The position numbers and the translations under genes are program-made. This document shows positions 49,748 to 58,972 of a stretch of DNA of 64,000 nt, piece by piece (position 1 is the first letter of the stretch; each line of letters opens with the position of its first letter). The notes under the pieces are model-generated. The model was not told the DNA's origin, ran no database searches, and saw only the letters and a program-made list of their open reading frames with translations. This DNA is from Polyangia bacterium (GTDB lineage: Bacteria; Myxococcota_A; Polyangia; Nannocystales; Nannocystaceae). The stretch covers positions 62,001-126,000 of the forward strand of contig JAUHWG010000008.1 in assembly GCA_030424595.1 (NCBI GenBank), written 5' to 3'.

Positions 49748-51574
49748 CTAGCTCCGCGGCCCTTCGCCGGCCATGGGGTAGATCGGTCGGACGTCGATCG
49801 GCAGGTCGTCGAGGCCGCGGATGATCTTCTCCAGCTCCGGGGGGAGGACCGCGAAGCGGCCCATCCACGCCTCCGCCCGGGGCTGAGAGCCGAGCGCCTG
49901 GAGGTTGACGATCTCGGTGGTCAGGGTCTTGATCGAGGGCTCCAGCGCCTCGAAGTTGATCCGCAGGCGATCGGTCGCGACGTCGTGGGTGATCGCGTTG
50001 GTGTTGGCGAAGAAGAGGAGCTGGACCGCCGCGCCCTTGCCGTGGGCCTCGGCGGTGCCGAAGCGGAGCGAGCGGAGGAGGCCGGCGACGTAGGAGACCA
50101 TGACGGGCCGCCGCAGCTCCGTCGGCAGCTCGCCCTCGTCGATCATGTAGAGGAGGTTGTAGACCCCCATGACGTCGGCCTTCGCCTCTTCGAGGGGCGA
50201 GTAGGCGGGTCCGAGCGCGACCCGAAGCTCGACCTCCTCCTCAGCCCCGTCGGCGCCGCTGCGCTTGAGGTAGGCGGGCCCCAGGCTGTGCGAGAGCTCG
50301 TGGAAGAGCACCTGGTGGAAGAAGGCGTCGGCGTTGAGATCGGCGATGTGATCCTCGGCCAGCGCCCGCTCGCCGATCGGCCGCATGATGCTGTCGAACT
50401 TGGCGGCGATCAGGTTGCGCAGGAGCACCTTCTTGGCGCCCTTCTCAGCCCGGACCCGCTCGTCGTTGGGCAGGTTGAAGGCGATCGTCTGCACCGACTT
50501 GCGCGCGTCACCGGAGCTGAAGACCAGGTCGACGACGCGGATCGGGCTCTCGAGCCCGCGGGTCCCCTTGAGCGTGTCGTCGATCGGCAGGTGCTGCTCC
50601 ATGTCGGCCAGGCGCGCCTTGAAGCGCTCGAGGTCGGCGGAGGCCTCCTCGTCGGAGATCGTGACGAAGGCCTCAAAGGCGCCCTTGAGCCCGAGCAGCT
50701 CGTCCTCGTAGGTCTCGTAGGGTCCGATCGTCACCTCGATCGCCGCGTCGAGGTCCATCCAGTCCTTGTCGCTCTGGAAGTAGTCGTCTGAGAGGAGCGC
50801 CTTGGCCCGCGACTTGAGGAACTTCTTCAGGCTGCGGTTGGCGGTCAGCTTGGCCGCCTCCCGCATCGCCTTCGCGGCCGGCTCTAGGTGCTCGGCGTAG
50901 ACCTCGCTGTAGGGGATCGCGACCAGGTCGTCCGCTTGCCGGCGGATGACCGTGGTGAGGCTCTCGAAGGCCGCGCGGTCCTCCGGGTGGGCGTCTAGCC
51001 AGGCGCGGAAGTCCTCGGCCGTGAGGTCTGCGGGGTAGAAGCCGCCGCCGGGCGGTCGGCTGAGCTCCGTGGCGAAGGGCTTGTGGTGCTCCTGACGATC
51101 CCAGGGCCCGCGCATGATCTTGAAGAGCTTGAGCTTGGCTGCCCCCTCGGGGGAGGTGTCGGCGGCCAGCTCCTCCCGCAGCTTCGGGTTGTCTTGGTAG
51201 GCCTGGACGTCGAAGATCGGATCGAGGTGGCGAGCGGCCTCGATCAGCTTGTCCAGGGCGGCGCGCTCCTTCGCCGAGAGCCCGCTGACATCGGCCTCGA
51301 GGGCGACCGGAGCGAAGGCTGCGACGCGCTCGGCCGGGGTGGCGGGCGGCTTGGTCGGGAGCTCGATCTCCGGCAGCGGCGCGCCCTTCGGCAGGGCTTT
51401 GGGCGCGGTGGCGCGCTTCTTTGCCTGTTTCCCGCCGACCCTGGTCGGCGACGGTGCCTCGCCCGAGCATCCCGTCAGGGCGGCGCCGCCGAGGCCGAGG
51501 AGGCCGGCCAGCGCGGCGAGGCTGCAGGTGGTGGAGATCCGGCGGAGAGGCGTCACGACGGCCGAGCCTGGCAC
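49748..51574 (-). CDS. M49-like (dipeptidyl-peptidase III-type) metallopeptidase lipoprotein
   Basis: 608 residues with a GTG start at 51574 (a second GTG at 51556 is equally possible). The signal ends with lipobox LTGC (GLLGLGGAALTGC), so the protein is a lipoprotein. A Lys/Pro-rich linker leads to the main domain. A zinc motif HELSH (about 424-428, LFHELSHSLGPAYL) is followed about 35 residues later by LEEAKADVMG, the EExxAD half of DPP III-like peptidases. True DPP III has HExxGH; this five-residue version occurs in distant relatives. Cleavage of oligopeptides is likely but unproven. It is translationally adjacent to the helicase gene, an unexpected pairing. Confidence 0.75.
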   Translation of the reverse strand: MPGSAVVTPLRRISTTCSLAALAGLLGLGGAALTGCSGEAPSPTRVGGKQAKKRATAPKALPKGAPLPEIELPTKPPATPAERVAAFAPVALEADVSGLSAKERAALDKLIEAARHLDPIFDVQAYQDNPKLREELAADTSPEGAAKLKLFKIMRGPWDRQEHHKPFATELSRPPGGGFYPADLTAEDFRAWLDAHPEDRAAFESLTTVIRRQADDLVAIPYSEVYAEHLEPAAKAMREAAKLTANRSLKKFLKSRAKALLSDDYFQSDKDWMDLDAAIEVTIGPYETYEDELLGLKGAFEAFVTISDEEASADLERFKARLADMEQHLPIDDTLKGTRGLESPIRVVDLVFSSGDARKSVQTIAFNLPNDERVRAEKGAKKVLLRNLIAAKFDSIMRPIGERALAEDHIADLNADAFFHQVLFHELSHSLGPAYLKRSGADGAEEEVELRVALGPAYSPLEEAKADVMGVYNLLYMIDEGELPTELRRPVMVSYVAGLLRSLRFGTAEAHGKGAAVQLLFFANTNAITHDVATDRLRINFEALEPSIKTLTTEIVNLQALGSQPRAEAWMGRFAVLPPELEKIIRGLDDLPIDVRPIYPMAGEGPRS

Positions 51575-51616
51575 ACTACGGGCCCCAGGGGAAGGCCGTC
51601 GGCCGCCGCCGACGGC

Positions 51617-52663
51617 CTACGCGGAGGTGGGCGGGGCCTCGGTGAGCGCCCTGTAGAGATAGGGCAGGGATACGTCCAGGCGGTAGTCGACGCTCGAGTG
51701 ATTGTCGTCGAACTCCTCGTAGACGTGGTCGATGCCGGCGGCGACGAGGCGGCGCACGAGCGCCCGCGTGCCGTAGTGGAGCATGTACTGATCGCGGGAG
51801 CCGACGTCGATAAAGAGGCCCTTGAGCGAGCGCAGCCCCGCCTGGTGCTCCGGCGCCTCGATCATCCGCAGCGGATCGTGGGCGAGCCAGCGGGCCCAGG
51901 CGACCTCGTCGAGCTCGCAGGTGTGGGGATCGACCGGCAGGTTGATCCCCCAAAAGGCCGCCGGATCGGGGTCGAAGATCGCCGACATCGCCAGGCTCAT
52001 CAGGGCATGGAAATGATCGCCGCGGATCTTGGTCGCCTTGCGGACGTAGGTGACGAAGGCCCGGGTGTCGCCGTCGAAGCGGGCGAGCGCGTCCAGGGCC
52101 TTGGCGAACTCCGGGCGGAGGAGCAGGTCAAAGCCGACGTCGCCGGAGTGGGACGCCGCCGCTCCCCAGACGTCGGCGTGGCGCATCCCGTGGACCAGCG
52201 CCCCGTAGCCGCCGCTCGACTTGCCGTAGACCGCCCGGTGCTCGCGGCCTGGGCGGACTCGGAAGGAGGACTCCAGCGCCCGCAGGAGATCGACCGTGAG
52301 GAACTCCTCCCAGCGGCCGATGGCGAGCGAGTCGATGTATTGGTTGCCGCCCAAGGAGGTAAAGCAGTCGGGGAAGGCGACGATCGTCGGCCCCATCGCC
52401 CCCTCGCCGATCAGGCGGTCGATCCGCTGCGGCACGCTCTCGCCGAAGGCGCTCCAGTTCAGGCGCTTCAGCCCAGAGCCGGTGAAGGCCGCGAGGTCGA
52501 CGAAGAGCGGGTAGTCGCCGTCGCCGTCGTCGTAGCCCGGCGGGAGGTAGACGGCGACGCTGCGGCAGGTGGGATCGCCGAGGAGGTTGCCGGCGAGCGC
52601 GGAGGAGTCGACGCGGATCTCAGCGATCCGCCCGCGGAGGGGGCTGAAGTTGTGGATCGGCAT
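51617..52663 (-). CDS. Enterochelin-esterase-like alpha/beta hydrolase
   Basis: 348-residue soluble protein of the esterase D/enterochelin-esterase type. The nucleophile elbow is GKSSGG (Ser149 in VYGKSSGGYGALV). The likely acid is in FIDVGSRDQYMLHYG and the catalytic His in EEFDDNHSSVDYR. The opening VAVYLPPGYDDGDGDYPLFVDLAAF is typical. No signal peptide is seen, so it acts in the cytoplasm. Substrates could be siderophore esters, acyl esters or S-formylglutathione-like compounds; the sequence does not decide. The gene is divergent from hpt. Confidence 0.83.
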   Translation of the reverse strand: MPIHNFSPLRGRIAEIRVDSSALAGNLLGDPTCRSVAVYLPPGYDDGDGDYPLFVDLAAFTGSGLKRLNWSAFGESVPQRIDRLIGEGAMGPTIVAFPDCFTSLGGNQYIDSLAIGRWEEFLTVDLLRALESSFRVRPGREHRAVYGKSSGGYGALVHGMRHADVWGAAASHSGDVGFDLLLRPEFAKALDALARFDGDTRAFVTYVRKATKIRGDHFHALMSLAMSAIFDPDPAAFWGINLPVDPHTCELDEVAWARWLAHDPLRMIEAPEHQAGLRSLKGLFIDVGSRDQYMLHYGTRALVRRLVAAGIDHVYEEFDDNHSSVDYRLDVSLPYLYRALTEAPPTSA

Positions 52664-52797
52664 GATGGGCGGAGAGCGGCTAGAAGTGGAGATGGTTGGG
52701 CTCTAGGGGCCCGATAGGGGCTGCCCAGGCGCGGCGGAGCGTACCACTGGGGACGGCTGACAGACGCGCTTCGTTTGTGCAATAAAGCGCACCGATC

Positions 52798-53382
52798 ATG
52801 ACAGCTCCGACCGATGACGTGTGGACCGGCGGGATCGCCGACGATATTTCGCGGACGATCCTCTCTGCCGAAGAGATCGCGAAGAGAACCGCCGAGCTCG
52901 GCGCTCGGATCACCGCGGACTACCGCGGCCGCGACCTCCTCGTCGTCGGCGTTCTCAGCGGCTCGTTCCTCTTCATCGCCGACCTCGTCCGCCAGGTGAA
53001 CCTGCCGCTGGCGCTCGACTTCATCTCCGTCTCCTCCTACGGCGATCGGACCCGCTCCTCGGGCGTGGTGCGGATGCTCAAGGATCTCAACCAGTCGATC
53101 GCCGGCCGCGACGTGCTCCTCGTCGAGGACATCATCGACACGGGGCTGACCCTCTCGTACCTGATCGACAACCTGCGCACGCGCCAGCCGGCGTCGCTCG
53201 AGGTCGCGACCCTGCTCGACAAGACCGAAGCGCGGGTGTCGAAGATCGACACCCGCTACGTCGGCTTTGAGTGCCCCAACGAGTTCGTCGTCGGCTACGG
53301 CCTGGACTATCAGGGGCGCTACCGGAACCTCCCGTACATCGGCGTGCTCAAGCCCTCGGTCTACGCGACCGAGGACGCCTAG
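52798..53382 (+). CDS. hpt: Hypoxanthine phosphoribosyltransferase
   Basis: Purine-salvage enzyme, 194 residues, making IMP/GMP from hypoxanthine or guanine and PRPP. The PRPP loop is VLLVEDIIDTGLTL (about 106-119). LVVGVLSGSFLFIADLVRQVN, DFISVSSYGDRTRSSGVVR and DKTEARVSKIDTRYVGFECPNEFVVGYGLDYQGRYRNLPYIGVL are highly diagnostic of Hpt rather than other PRTases. The ATG at 52798 gives a slightly long N-terminus (about 15 residues), which is acceptable. The gene is monocistronic. Confidence 0.94.
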   Translation: MTAPTDDVWTGGIADDISRTILSAEEIAKRTAELGARITADYRGRDLLVVGVLSGSFLFIADLVRQVNLPLALDFISVSSYGDRTRSSGVVRMLKDLNQSIAGRDVLLVEDIIDTGLTLSYLIDNLRTRQPASLEVATLLDKTEARVSKIDTRYVGFECPNEFVVGYGLDYQGRYRNLPYIGVLKPSVYATEDA

Positions 53383-53534
53383 CCCTCGGCCGAGCGGTGC
53401 GCCGTCGGGGTCGCGCCCAGGCGTTGGCAGAGCCGAGGCCCGTTGCGGGCGGCGCAGCTGTGTGGGACGTCTGCCCGTGACCGCGACCCCCCGTCCGCAC
53501 TACGGGCGGGCTCCGACGGAGCGGGGTCGATTCA

Positions 53535-53563
53535 CCGTAACCGTAACCGTAACCGTAACCGTA
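53535..53563. repeat. CCGTAA hexanucleotide tandem repeat
   Basis: About 4.8 copies of CCGTAA run from 53535 to 53563 in the 338-bp gap between hpt and the M16 gene. The region otherwise shows no clear element apart from a possible promoter area near 53700. Such a repeat can vary in copy number. Confidence 0.9.
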
Positions 53564-53720
53564 GGAGCTTGGCCCGATCGACCAGCGCTGGCCCTGTCCA
53601 CCGCCGGTGACGCTGTTCAGCCCTTGAGACAGCCCGGTGCTGGGCTCTGCGCTCGCGCCCCCTTCTTTTTTGCCTTGGGCGGAACCCTCCTCGGCTGCGG
53701 ACGTGATACCGATGTACCCC

Positions 53721-56609
53721 ATGCGGACGTCCTTCCTCCTCAGCCTCCTCCTGCTGACAAGCGCCTGTGCGACCACCACAGGCGCTGCGACCGGGGGTGA
53801 TGGGGCCGCCGCCGACGTGGCGCTGGGAGATGCCGTCGAGTCTGCGCCGCTCCCCTTCGACCCGGAGGTCCGGACGGGCGTGCTCGACAATGGCATGACC
53901 TACTACATCCGCCGGCACCAACAGCCGGAGCAGCGGGCCTCGCTGTGGCTGGCGGTCGACGCTGGATCGGTCGTCGAGGACGACGACCAGAGGGGCCTCG
54001 CCCACTTCGTCGAGCACATGGCCTTCAACGGCACCGAGCGCTTCGAGAAGAACACGCTGATCGACTTTGTCGAGCGCGCGGGGATGGACTTCGGCGCCGA
54101 CCTCAACGCCTATACCTCCTTCGACGAGACGGTCTACATGCTCACGGTCCCGACCGACGACGCCAAGACCTTCGGCACCGGGATGGACATCATCGAGGAT
54201 TGGGCCCATGCGCTCTCCTTTGACCCGGCGGAGGTCGACAAGGAGCGCGGCGTCGTCATCGAGGAGTGGCGCCTCGGCAGGGGCGCCTCGCAGCGCGCCT
54301 TTGACAAGCAATGGCCGATCTTCCTCAAGGGGTCGAAGTACGCCGATCGCAAGCCGATAGGCGAGAAGGAGATCCTGGAGACGGCGCCGGTCGCCGCCCT
54401 CCAGCGCTTCTACAGGGACTGGTACCGGCCGGACCTGATGGCCGTCATCGTCGTAGGCGACATCGACCCGGACGTGATGGAGGCGGACATCAAAAAACGC
54501 TTCGGCGCGATCAAGGGCCCCGAGACCCCGCGGGTCCGCGAGAACGTGCCGATCCCGCTCCTGGAGGAGACCCGGGCGGCGATCGTCACCGATCCCGAGC
54601 AGTCGATGACGATGGTCCAATACGCGATCAAGGGGCCGCCGACGCCGATCGTCACCGAGGCCGACTACCGCGACAACCTGGTCGAGGAGCTGATGCACGG
54701 GATGCTCAGCGATCGCTTCTCGGAGATCGGGCAAAAGCCCGACTCGCCCTACGCCTTCGCCTTCAACTACACCAACGAGATGGGCCGGCAGGTCGACATC
54801 TTTCAGCTCTTCGCCTTCGCCAAGCCGGGGATGATCGACAGGACCCTCGAGGTCCTGACCACCGAGGTCGAGCGCGCCCGCAGGCACGGCTTCCTCGCCT
54901 CCGAATTCGAGCGCCAGAAGTCCGAGATGCTGCGGGAGTACGAGCGCGCGCTCAAGGAGAAGGACAAGGTCGACGCCCGGGCCTACACCTTTGAGATGGT
55001 CAACCACTTCCTCGAGGGGGAGGCGATGCCGGGCCGCGCGGTGGAGCTCGAGCTGGTGAAGAGGTGGCTGCCGACGATCACCCTCGAAGAGGTGAATGAG
55101 CGGGTCGAGACCTGGACTGGCCGCAAGGACAGGGTCGTGATGGCCAGCGGCGCCGCCCGGGACCAGATGCCGAATGAGGAGCAGCTCCTGGCGATCGTCG
55201 ATCAGGTCAGCTCCCGCGACATCAAGGCCTACGAGGAGCTCGAGGTCGGCGATACGCTGATGGCGAAGGCGCCGGCGGCGGGCTCGATCACCGCAGAGGA
55301 GAAGGTCGACGCGATCGGCGTGACGGTCTGGACCCTCTCCAACGGGGCGAAGGTCGTCGTCAAGCCGACCGACTTCAAGAACGACGAGGTGCTCTTCCGG
55401 GCGATCAGCCCCGGCGGGACCTCGCTGACCGACGACCGCAACTTCTGGTCGGCGAACAGCTCCGACGGGATCGTCTCCGAGGGCGGTCTCGGGGAGTTCG
55501 ACGCGGCGACCGTCGACAAGATGATGAAGGGCAAGGTCGTCCGCGTGGATCCCTACGTCTATGAGCTCGAGGAGGGCCTGCGCGGCAACGCCTCGCCCGA
55601 CGACATCGAGGCGTTGATGCAGATGGTCCACCTCACCTTCACCGCGCCGCGCCGCGACCCGGCGGCGTTTGAGGCCTGGAAGGGCGTCCAGGCGACCTTC
55701 GTCAAGAACCGCGATCTCAACCCGCAGAGCGTCTTCTTCGACGAGCTGCGGGCGCTGAGCGACTCTAACCATCCGCGCTCCAAGCCGATGACGATGGAGT
55801 TGCTGGGTACGGTCGACCTCGACGCGGCGATGAAGTTCTACGGCGATCGTTTTGGTGACGCGGGCGACTTCACCTTCTTCTTCGTCGGCAACGTCGACAC
55901 CGCCAAGCTCAAGGAGCTGAGCGCCACCTACCTCGCCAGCCTGCCCTCCGCCGGCCGCAAGGAGAGCTGGAAGGACGTCGGCAGGAAGCACCCCGCGGGG
56001 CGCAAGGAGCTCAAGGTGAAGAAGGGGCAGGACCCGAAGAGCTTCGTCATGCTCACCTACCACGGCGCCGCCAAGTGGTCGCCGGAGGCCGAGGACGACC
56101 TCGACCAGCTCGCGGAGGTGCTCGACATCCGCCTGCGGGAGGTCCTGCGCGAGGAGATGGGCGGGGTCTACGGGGCCTTCTCCTCGGGCACCATCGAGCG
56201 CCGGCCGAAGGAGCGCTACAGCTACCGGATAGGCTTCGGCTGCGCCCCCGAGAACGTCGACAAGCTCAAGCAGGCGGTCTTCGATCTGGTCGCCGAGACC
56301 AAGAAGAACGGCATCGGCGAGGAGTACATCTCGAAGATCCAGGAGCTGCGCCGGCGCAAGCTCGAGGTCGATCTCAAGAAGAACTACTTCTGGATGGGCC
56401 AGCTGGTCGATCACTACCGCTACGGCAGCGACCCGGCGAAGATCGTCGAGCTCGAGGAGAAGGCGATCAAGCGGGTCAGCAGCGAGAACGTCCAGGCCGC
56501 GGCGAAGAAGTACCTCGGCCGCAACCGGATCGACGGCACGCTCTACCCCGAGGTCGAGGTGAAGACCGATGCGAAGCCCGCGGACCGCAGGGCCGCGCCG
56601 GCGAAGTAG
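53721..56609 (+). CDS. Full-length M16 zinc peptidase lipoprotein (PqqL/insulinase-like)
   Basis: 962 residues from the ATG at 53721; an in-frame ATG 9 nt upstream is possible. The signal MRTSFLLSLLLLTSAC carries lipobox LTSAC (Cys16). The zinc motif HFVEH (95-99, in RGLAHFVEHMAFNGTERF) is intact, with the following Glu in VDKERGVVIEEWR. Unlike the two-chain M16 pair near 40 kb, both halves are in one polypeptide. The C-terminal half (about 520-950) has M16 folds without zinc ligands, including EMGGVYGAFSSGTIERRPKERYSYRIGFGC. It probably degrades peptides in the periplasm or at the surface. Confidence 0.9.
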   Translation: MRTSFLLSLLLLTSACATTTGAATGGDGAAADVALGDAVESAPLPFDPEVRTGVLDNGMTYYIRRHQQPEQRASLWLAVDAGSVVEDDDQRGLAHFVEHMAFNGTERFEKNTLIDFVERAGMDFGADLNAYTSFDETVYMLTVPTDDAKTFGTGMDIIEDWAHALSFDPAEVDKERGVVIEEWRLGRGASQRAFDKQWPIFLKGSKYADRKPIGEKEILETAPVAALQRFYRDWYRPDLMAVIVVGDIDPDVMEADIKKRFGAIKGPETPRVRENVPIPLLEETRAAIVTDPEQSMTMVQYAIKGPPTPIVTEADYRDNLVEELMHGMLSDRFSEIGQKPDSPYAFAFNYTNEMGRQVDIFQLFAFAKPGMIDRTLEVLTTEVERARRHGFLASEFERQKSEMLREYERALKEKDKVDARAYTFEMVNHFLEGEAMPGRAVELELVKRWLPTITLEEVNERVETWTGRKDRVVMASGAARDQMPNEEQLLAIVDQVSSRDIKAYEELEVGDTLMAKAPAAGSITAEEKVDAIGVTVWTLSNGAKVVVKPTDFKNDEVLFRAISPGGTSLTDDRNFWSANSSDGIVSEGGLGEFDAATVDKMMKGKVVRVDPYVYELEEGLRGNASPDDIEALMQMVHLTFTAPRRDPAAFEAWKGVQATFVKNRDLNPQSVFFDELRALSDSNHPRSKPMTMELLGTVDLDAAMKFYGDRFGDAGDFTFFFVGNVDTAKLKELSATYLASLPSAGRKESWKDVGRKHPAGRKELKVKKGQDPKSFVMLTYHGAAKWSPEAEDDLDQLAEVLDIRLREVLREEMGGVYGAFSSGTIERRPKERYSYRIGFGCAPENVDKLKQAVFDLVAETKKNGIGEEYISKIQELRRRKLEVDLKKNYFWMGQLVDHYRYGSDPAKIVELEEKAIKRVSSENVQAAAKKYLGRNRIDGTLYPEVEVKTDAKPADRRAAPAK

Positions 56610-56776
56610 AGGATCGCGCGAGGAAGAGGCCGCTGCGCTCGACGGGCGCGGCGGCCTTCTTCTCTTGACATGCCTGCGATGGGGCGATCGGCGGGGGCGG
56701 GTGGGGCCGATGGCGGCGGCTCGATCAGGCTGCGCGCACGGAGTGCTGCCCTACGTCCAGCGGGGCGAGCCGGAGC

Positions 56777-57529
56777 TCAGCCGCGGCCGCGCTCGTCCGC
56801 GTAGAGGCGGAGCGCGTAGGCGCCGGCCGGGTGAGCTCGGTAGGCCTCGATCTCTGCCTGAGCGTCCGCGGGCAGCTCGGCCACGGGAGGGAAGGGCGAG
56901 CCGTTGTTCGCCGGGACGACGGTGGGGGCTGCGAGGGCGGCGAAGGTGAGATCCGCCGCGGTGAAGGTGTCCCCGGTCAGGTAGGGCCGACCGTCGCTGA
57001 GCCGCTCGGCGACGTCGTCAAAGGTGCGGGCGAGCTTGTCCCGTGAGCGCGCGATCCCAGCCTCGTCGATCCGCATGCCCCGGCGCATCAGCCAGCGCAC
57101 GGGTCGAAAGCCTAGGCCCATGCCGCGTCGCTCCCATGCCGGCGCTCCCTCGCCGCTCAGGCGCATCAAGTACTCCCGTCTGCGAAGGATGAACCCGTAG
57201 GCCCATCGCCGCGCGGCCGGCCCGAGATCGTGGTCAAAGCCCTCCTCCAGGGTGAGGACCTCGTCGGCGACGGCGTCCGGGTAGAGCCTCGGCCCGTCCG
57301 AGGGCTGGGCGTCCGCCCACTGGAGGATCGCGGTCGAATCGGCGACGAGCTGGTCGCCGACCACGAGGAGCGGCACCTGGCGCTCTCCTCCGGCGCGGCG
57401 GACCGGCAGCCAGTGAAAGAGCGGGAGGTGGCCGTCCTCGACGAAGTCGAGCCGCCGACGCTCGAGGCCCCAGCGCGCCTTTTCGCAATAGTGGGAGAAG
57501 GTGATCGTGACAAGGCGCGGTATCGTCAT
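56777..57529 (-). CDS. Glutathione S-transferase family protein
   Basis: 250 residues from the ATG at 57529 (MTIPRLVTITFSHYCEKARWGLE); an upstream start would add 14 residues outside the domain. The N-terminal thioredoxin-like domain has SHYCEKARW, RQVPLLVVGD (cis-Pro region) and ADSTAILQWAD (Ser for the gamma-glutamyl group). The C-terminal helical domain has LTGDTFTAADLTFAAL, the N-capping box and hydrophobic staple region of GSTs. It could conjugate glutathione or act as a thiol oxidoreductase. It is divergent from a lipoprotein gene. Confidence 0.86.
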   Translation of the reverse strand: MTIPRLVTITFSHYCEKARWGLERRRLDFVEDGHLPLFHWLPVRRAGGERQVPLLVVGDQLVADSTAILQWADAQPSDGPRLYPDAVADEVLTLEEGFDHDLGPAARRWAYGFILRRREYLMRLSGEGAPAWERRGMGLGFRPVRWLMRRGMRIDEAGIARSRDKLARTFDDVAERLSDGRPYLTGDTFTAADLTFAALAAPTVVPANNGSPFPPVAELPADAQAEIEAYRAHPAGAYALRLYADERGRG

Positions 57530-57636
57530 AGATGCGCCGCGAGTGTAGCGTTTTGGCGCGTGAATGCCCACGTGTACCTGGGTGCATGTGCTTGCGAGGT
57601 CTGTGGCGCCGTGCGATCACGGTGAACGAGCTGACT

Positions 57637-58251
57637 ATGCGTAGCCTTCACCTTCGTCGTTTCTCCGGCCCGCTCGCGAGCTCGCGAGCTCTCCTCTCAG
57701 TCCTCGCCCCACTCTTGACGCTCGCCCTCGCCTGCGCCGGCGATGATGGGTCATCGACCACCTCGGAGACGTCGGAGACGGCGCCGACGACCACGGAGAA
57801 CACCGCCTCGGAGTCCGGCATGACCGAGGTGACGATGACGACGACGACGACCGGCGGCGAGACGACGGGGACGACGACGACGACCGGCGGCGCGGAGCCG
57901 CCTCCGGACTATCCCCCGCCGGTGGACGGGATCTGCCCCGAGGGCACCGCGCAGGACCTCGTCGGCGACGGTCAGGCCTGCTCTCCCTTCTGCTCGGAGG
58001 CCGATCCTACCTGTCCGAGCGAGGGGCTCGGCGACGCTACGGCGACCTGCGTCGGCGCGCTGGCGGAGGGCGGCGGCTCGATGATCGACTGCTCGATGGG
58101 CGCCGAGTGCATCCCCGGCGAGCTCTGCGACGAGATGGGGTTCTGCCGACCGGTGACCTACTGGAGCTGCCTCGTCGAGTGCGGCGCCGGTGGTTCATGC
58201 CCGGCGCCGATGTTCTGCTCGAACGAGAACAAGTGCGCCTATCCCCTCTAG
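57637..58251 (+). CDS. Small Cys-rich lipoprotein with Thr-rich linker
   Basis: 204 residues from the ATG at 57637, chosen because the basic n-region, hydrophobic run and lipobox (LTLALAC) follow directly; a longer frame to 57532 overlaps the neighbouring promoter. The linker (about 36-95) is Thr/Ser/Glu/Gly (TTTTTGGETTG). The C-terminal ~105 residues contain regularly spaced Cys (CPEGTAQDLV..CSPFC..CPSEGL..CVGAL..CSMGAECIPGELCDEMGFC..CLVECGAGGSC..CSNENKC), a small disulfide-rich module. Function is unknown. Confidence 0.72.
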   Translation: MRSLHLRRFSGPLASSRALLSVLAPLLTLALACAGDDGSSTTSETSETAPTTTENTASESGMTEVTMTTTTTGGETTGTTTTTGGAEPPPDYPPPVDGICPEGTAQDLVGDGQACSPFCSEADPTCPSEGLGDATATCVGALAEGGGSMIDCSMGAECIPGELCDEMGFCRPVTYWSCLVECGAGGSCPAPMFCSNENKCAYPL

Positions 58252-58315
58252 GAGGCCGTGGTGAAGGTCCCGCGTGGTCTCGCGCCGCAATCCCTCCTAG
58301 GGGCCCCTGGCGAGA

Positions 58316-58344
58316 GCCCCGCGCGAGCTCGCGGGGCGCCCTTT
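58316..58344 (+). terminator. Possible terminator hairpin
   Basis: GCCCCGCG (58316-58323) pairs with CGCGGGGC (58330-58337) around CGAGCT, then GCCCTTTG. It lies 65 nt beyond the Cys-rich lipoprotein stop. Confidence 0.4.
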
Positions 58345-58409
58345 GACCGGGGCGCGAGCCGCTCCGAGACGATGGTCAGCTCGTGCCCGGCTCGGGCTAT
58401 CCTGCGCGG

Positions 58410-58901
58410 GTGAATTGGCTTCGGCGATTTTTCCTCGGTGACAGCCCCCGCCCGCGGGCGGTCAACGAGATCGTGCAGCCCGGCGAGCGGGTCGAGCTGC
58501 GGGGGGTCGTCGAGGCGCTGGACGTGATCCTAAACCCCCTCGACGGCAGGGAGGCGGTGATGCTCCGCTACCATGCGCAGATCATGGCCCGCGCCGATCC
58601 CCAGCTCGGACGCCTCGACCGGGCCGCGCACGTCGCCTACAGCCAGGGGGTCAGCTTCTTGCTCCGCGATTCGAGCGGCGTAGCGCGGGTCCAGGTCGAT
58701 GCAGGGGAAGACCTGGTCGCGATCCACAGCGATCTCCTCGCGAGGTACGGGCCTGGGATCGAGCTCGACATCTTCGCGGTCGAGCCCGGCGATCGGGTGG
58801 TCGTCCGCGGCCGGGTCCAGGAGCAGATCGCCGCGGGCTCGCCCCATCGAAGCGCCGCGTGGACCGCGGTGCTGGTCGACGTCGAGGTCGAGAAGGTCTG
58901 A
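58410..58901 (+). CDS. Hypothetical OB-fold/GIDE-like protein
   Basis: 163 residues from the GTG at 58410; a GTG at 58383 is also possible. No signal peptide is seen. After a basic aromatic start (VNWLRRFFLG) the protein is beta-rich, with VELRGVVEALDVILNPLDGREAVMLRYHAQIM and SFLLRDSSGVARVQVDAGEDLVAIHSD and a late VEPGDRVVVRGRVQEQI. This strand pattern recalls the GIDE/OB-like domain in bacterial membrane proteins, but here without transmembrane helices. The assignment is tentative. The M3 peptidase gene follows 71 bp downstream on the same strand. Confidence 0.65.
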   Translation: MNWLRRFFLGDSPRPRAVNEIVQPGERVELRGVVEALDVILNPLDGREAVMLRYHAQIMARADPQLGRLDRAAHVAYSQGVSFLLRDSSGVARVQVDAGEDLVAIHSDLLARYGPGIELDIFAVEPGDRVVVRGRVQEQIAAGSPHRSAAWTAVLVDVEVEKV

Positions 58902-58972
58902 GCGTAGACCTCGCTGCATGCTACTAAAGATGACGGTGCACGGCATCAAGGGCCGTTCACGACCCATCGCCG

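Noticed and set aside
53532..56414. 960-codon minus-strand frame opposite the large M16 gene
   Set aside because: Shadow frame with composition typical of reversed coding sequence; the M16 protein has clear catalytic motifs.
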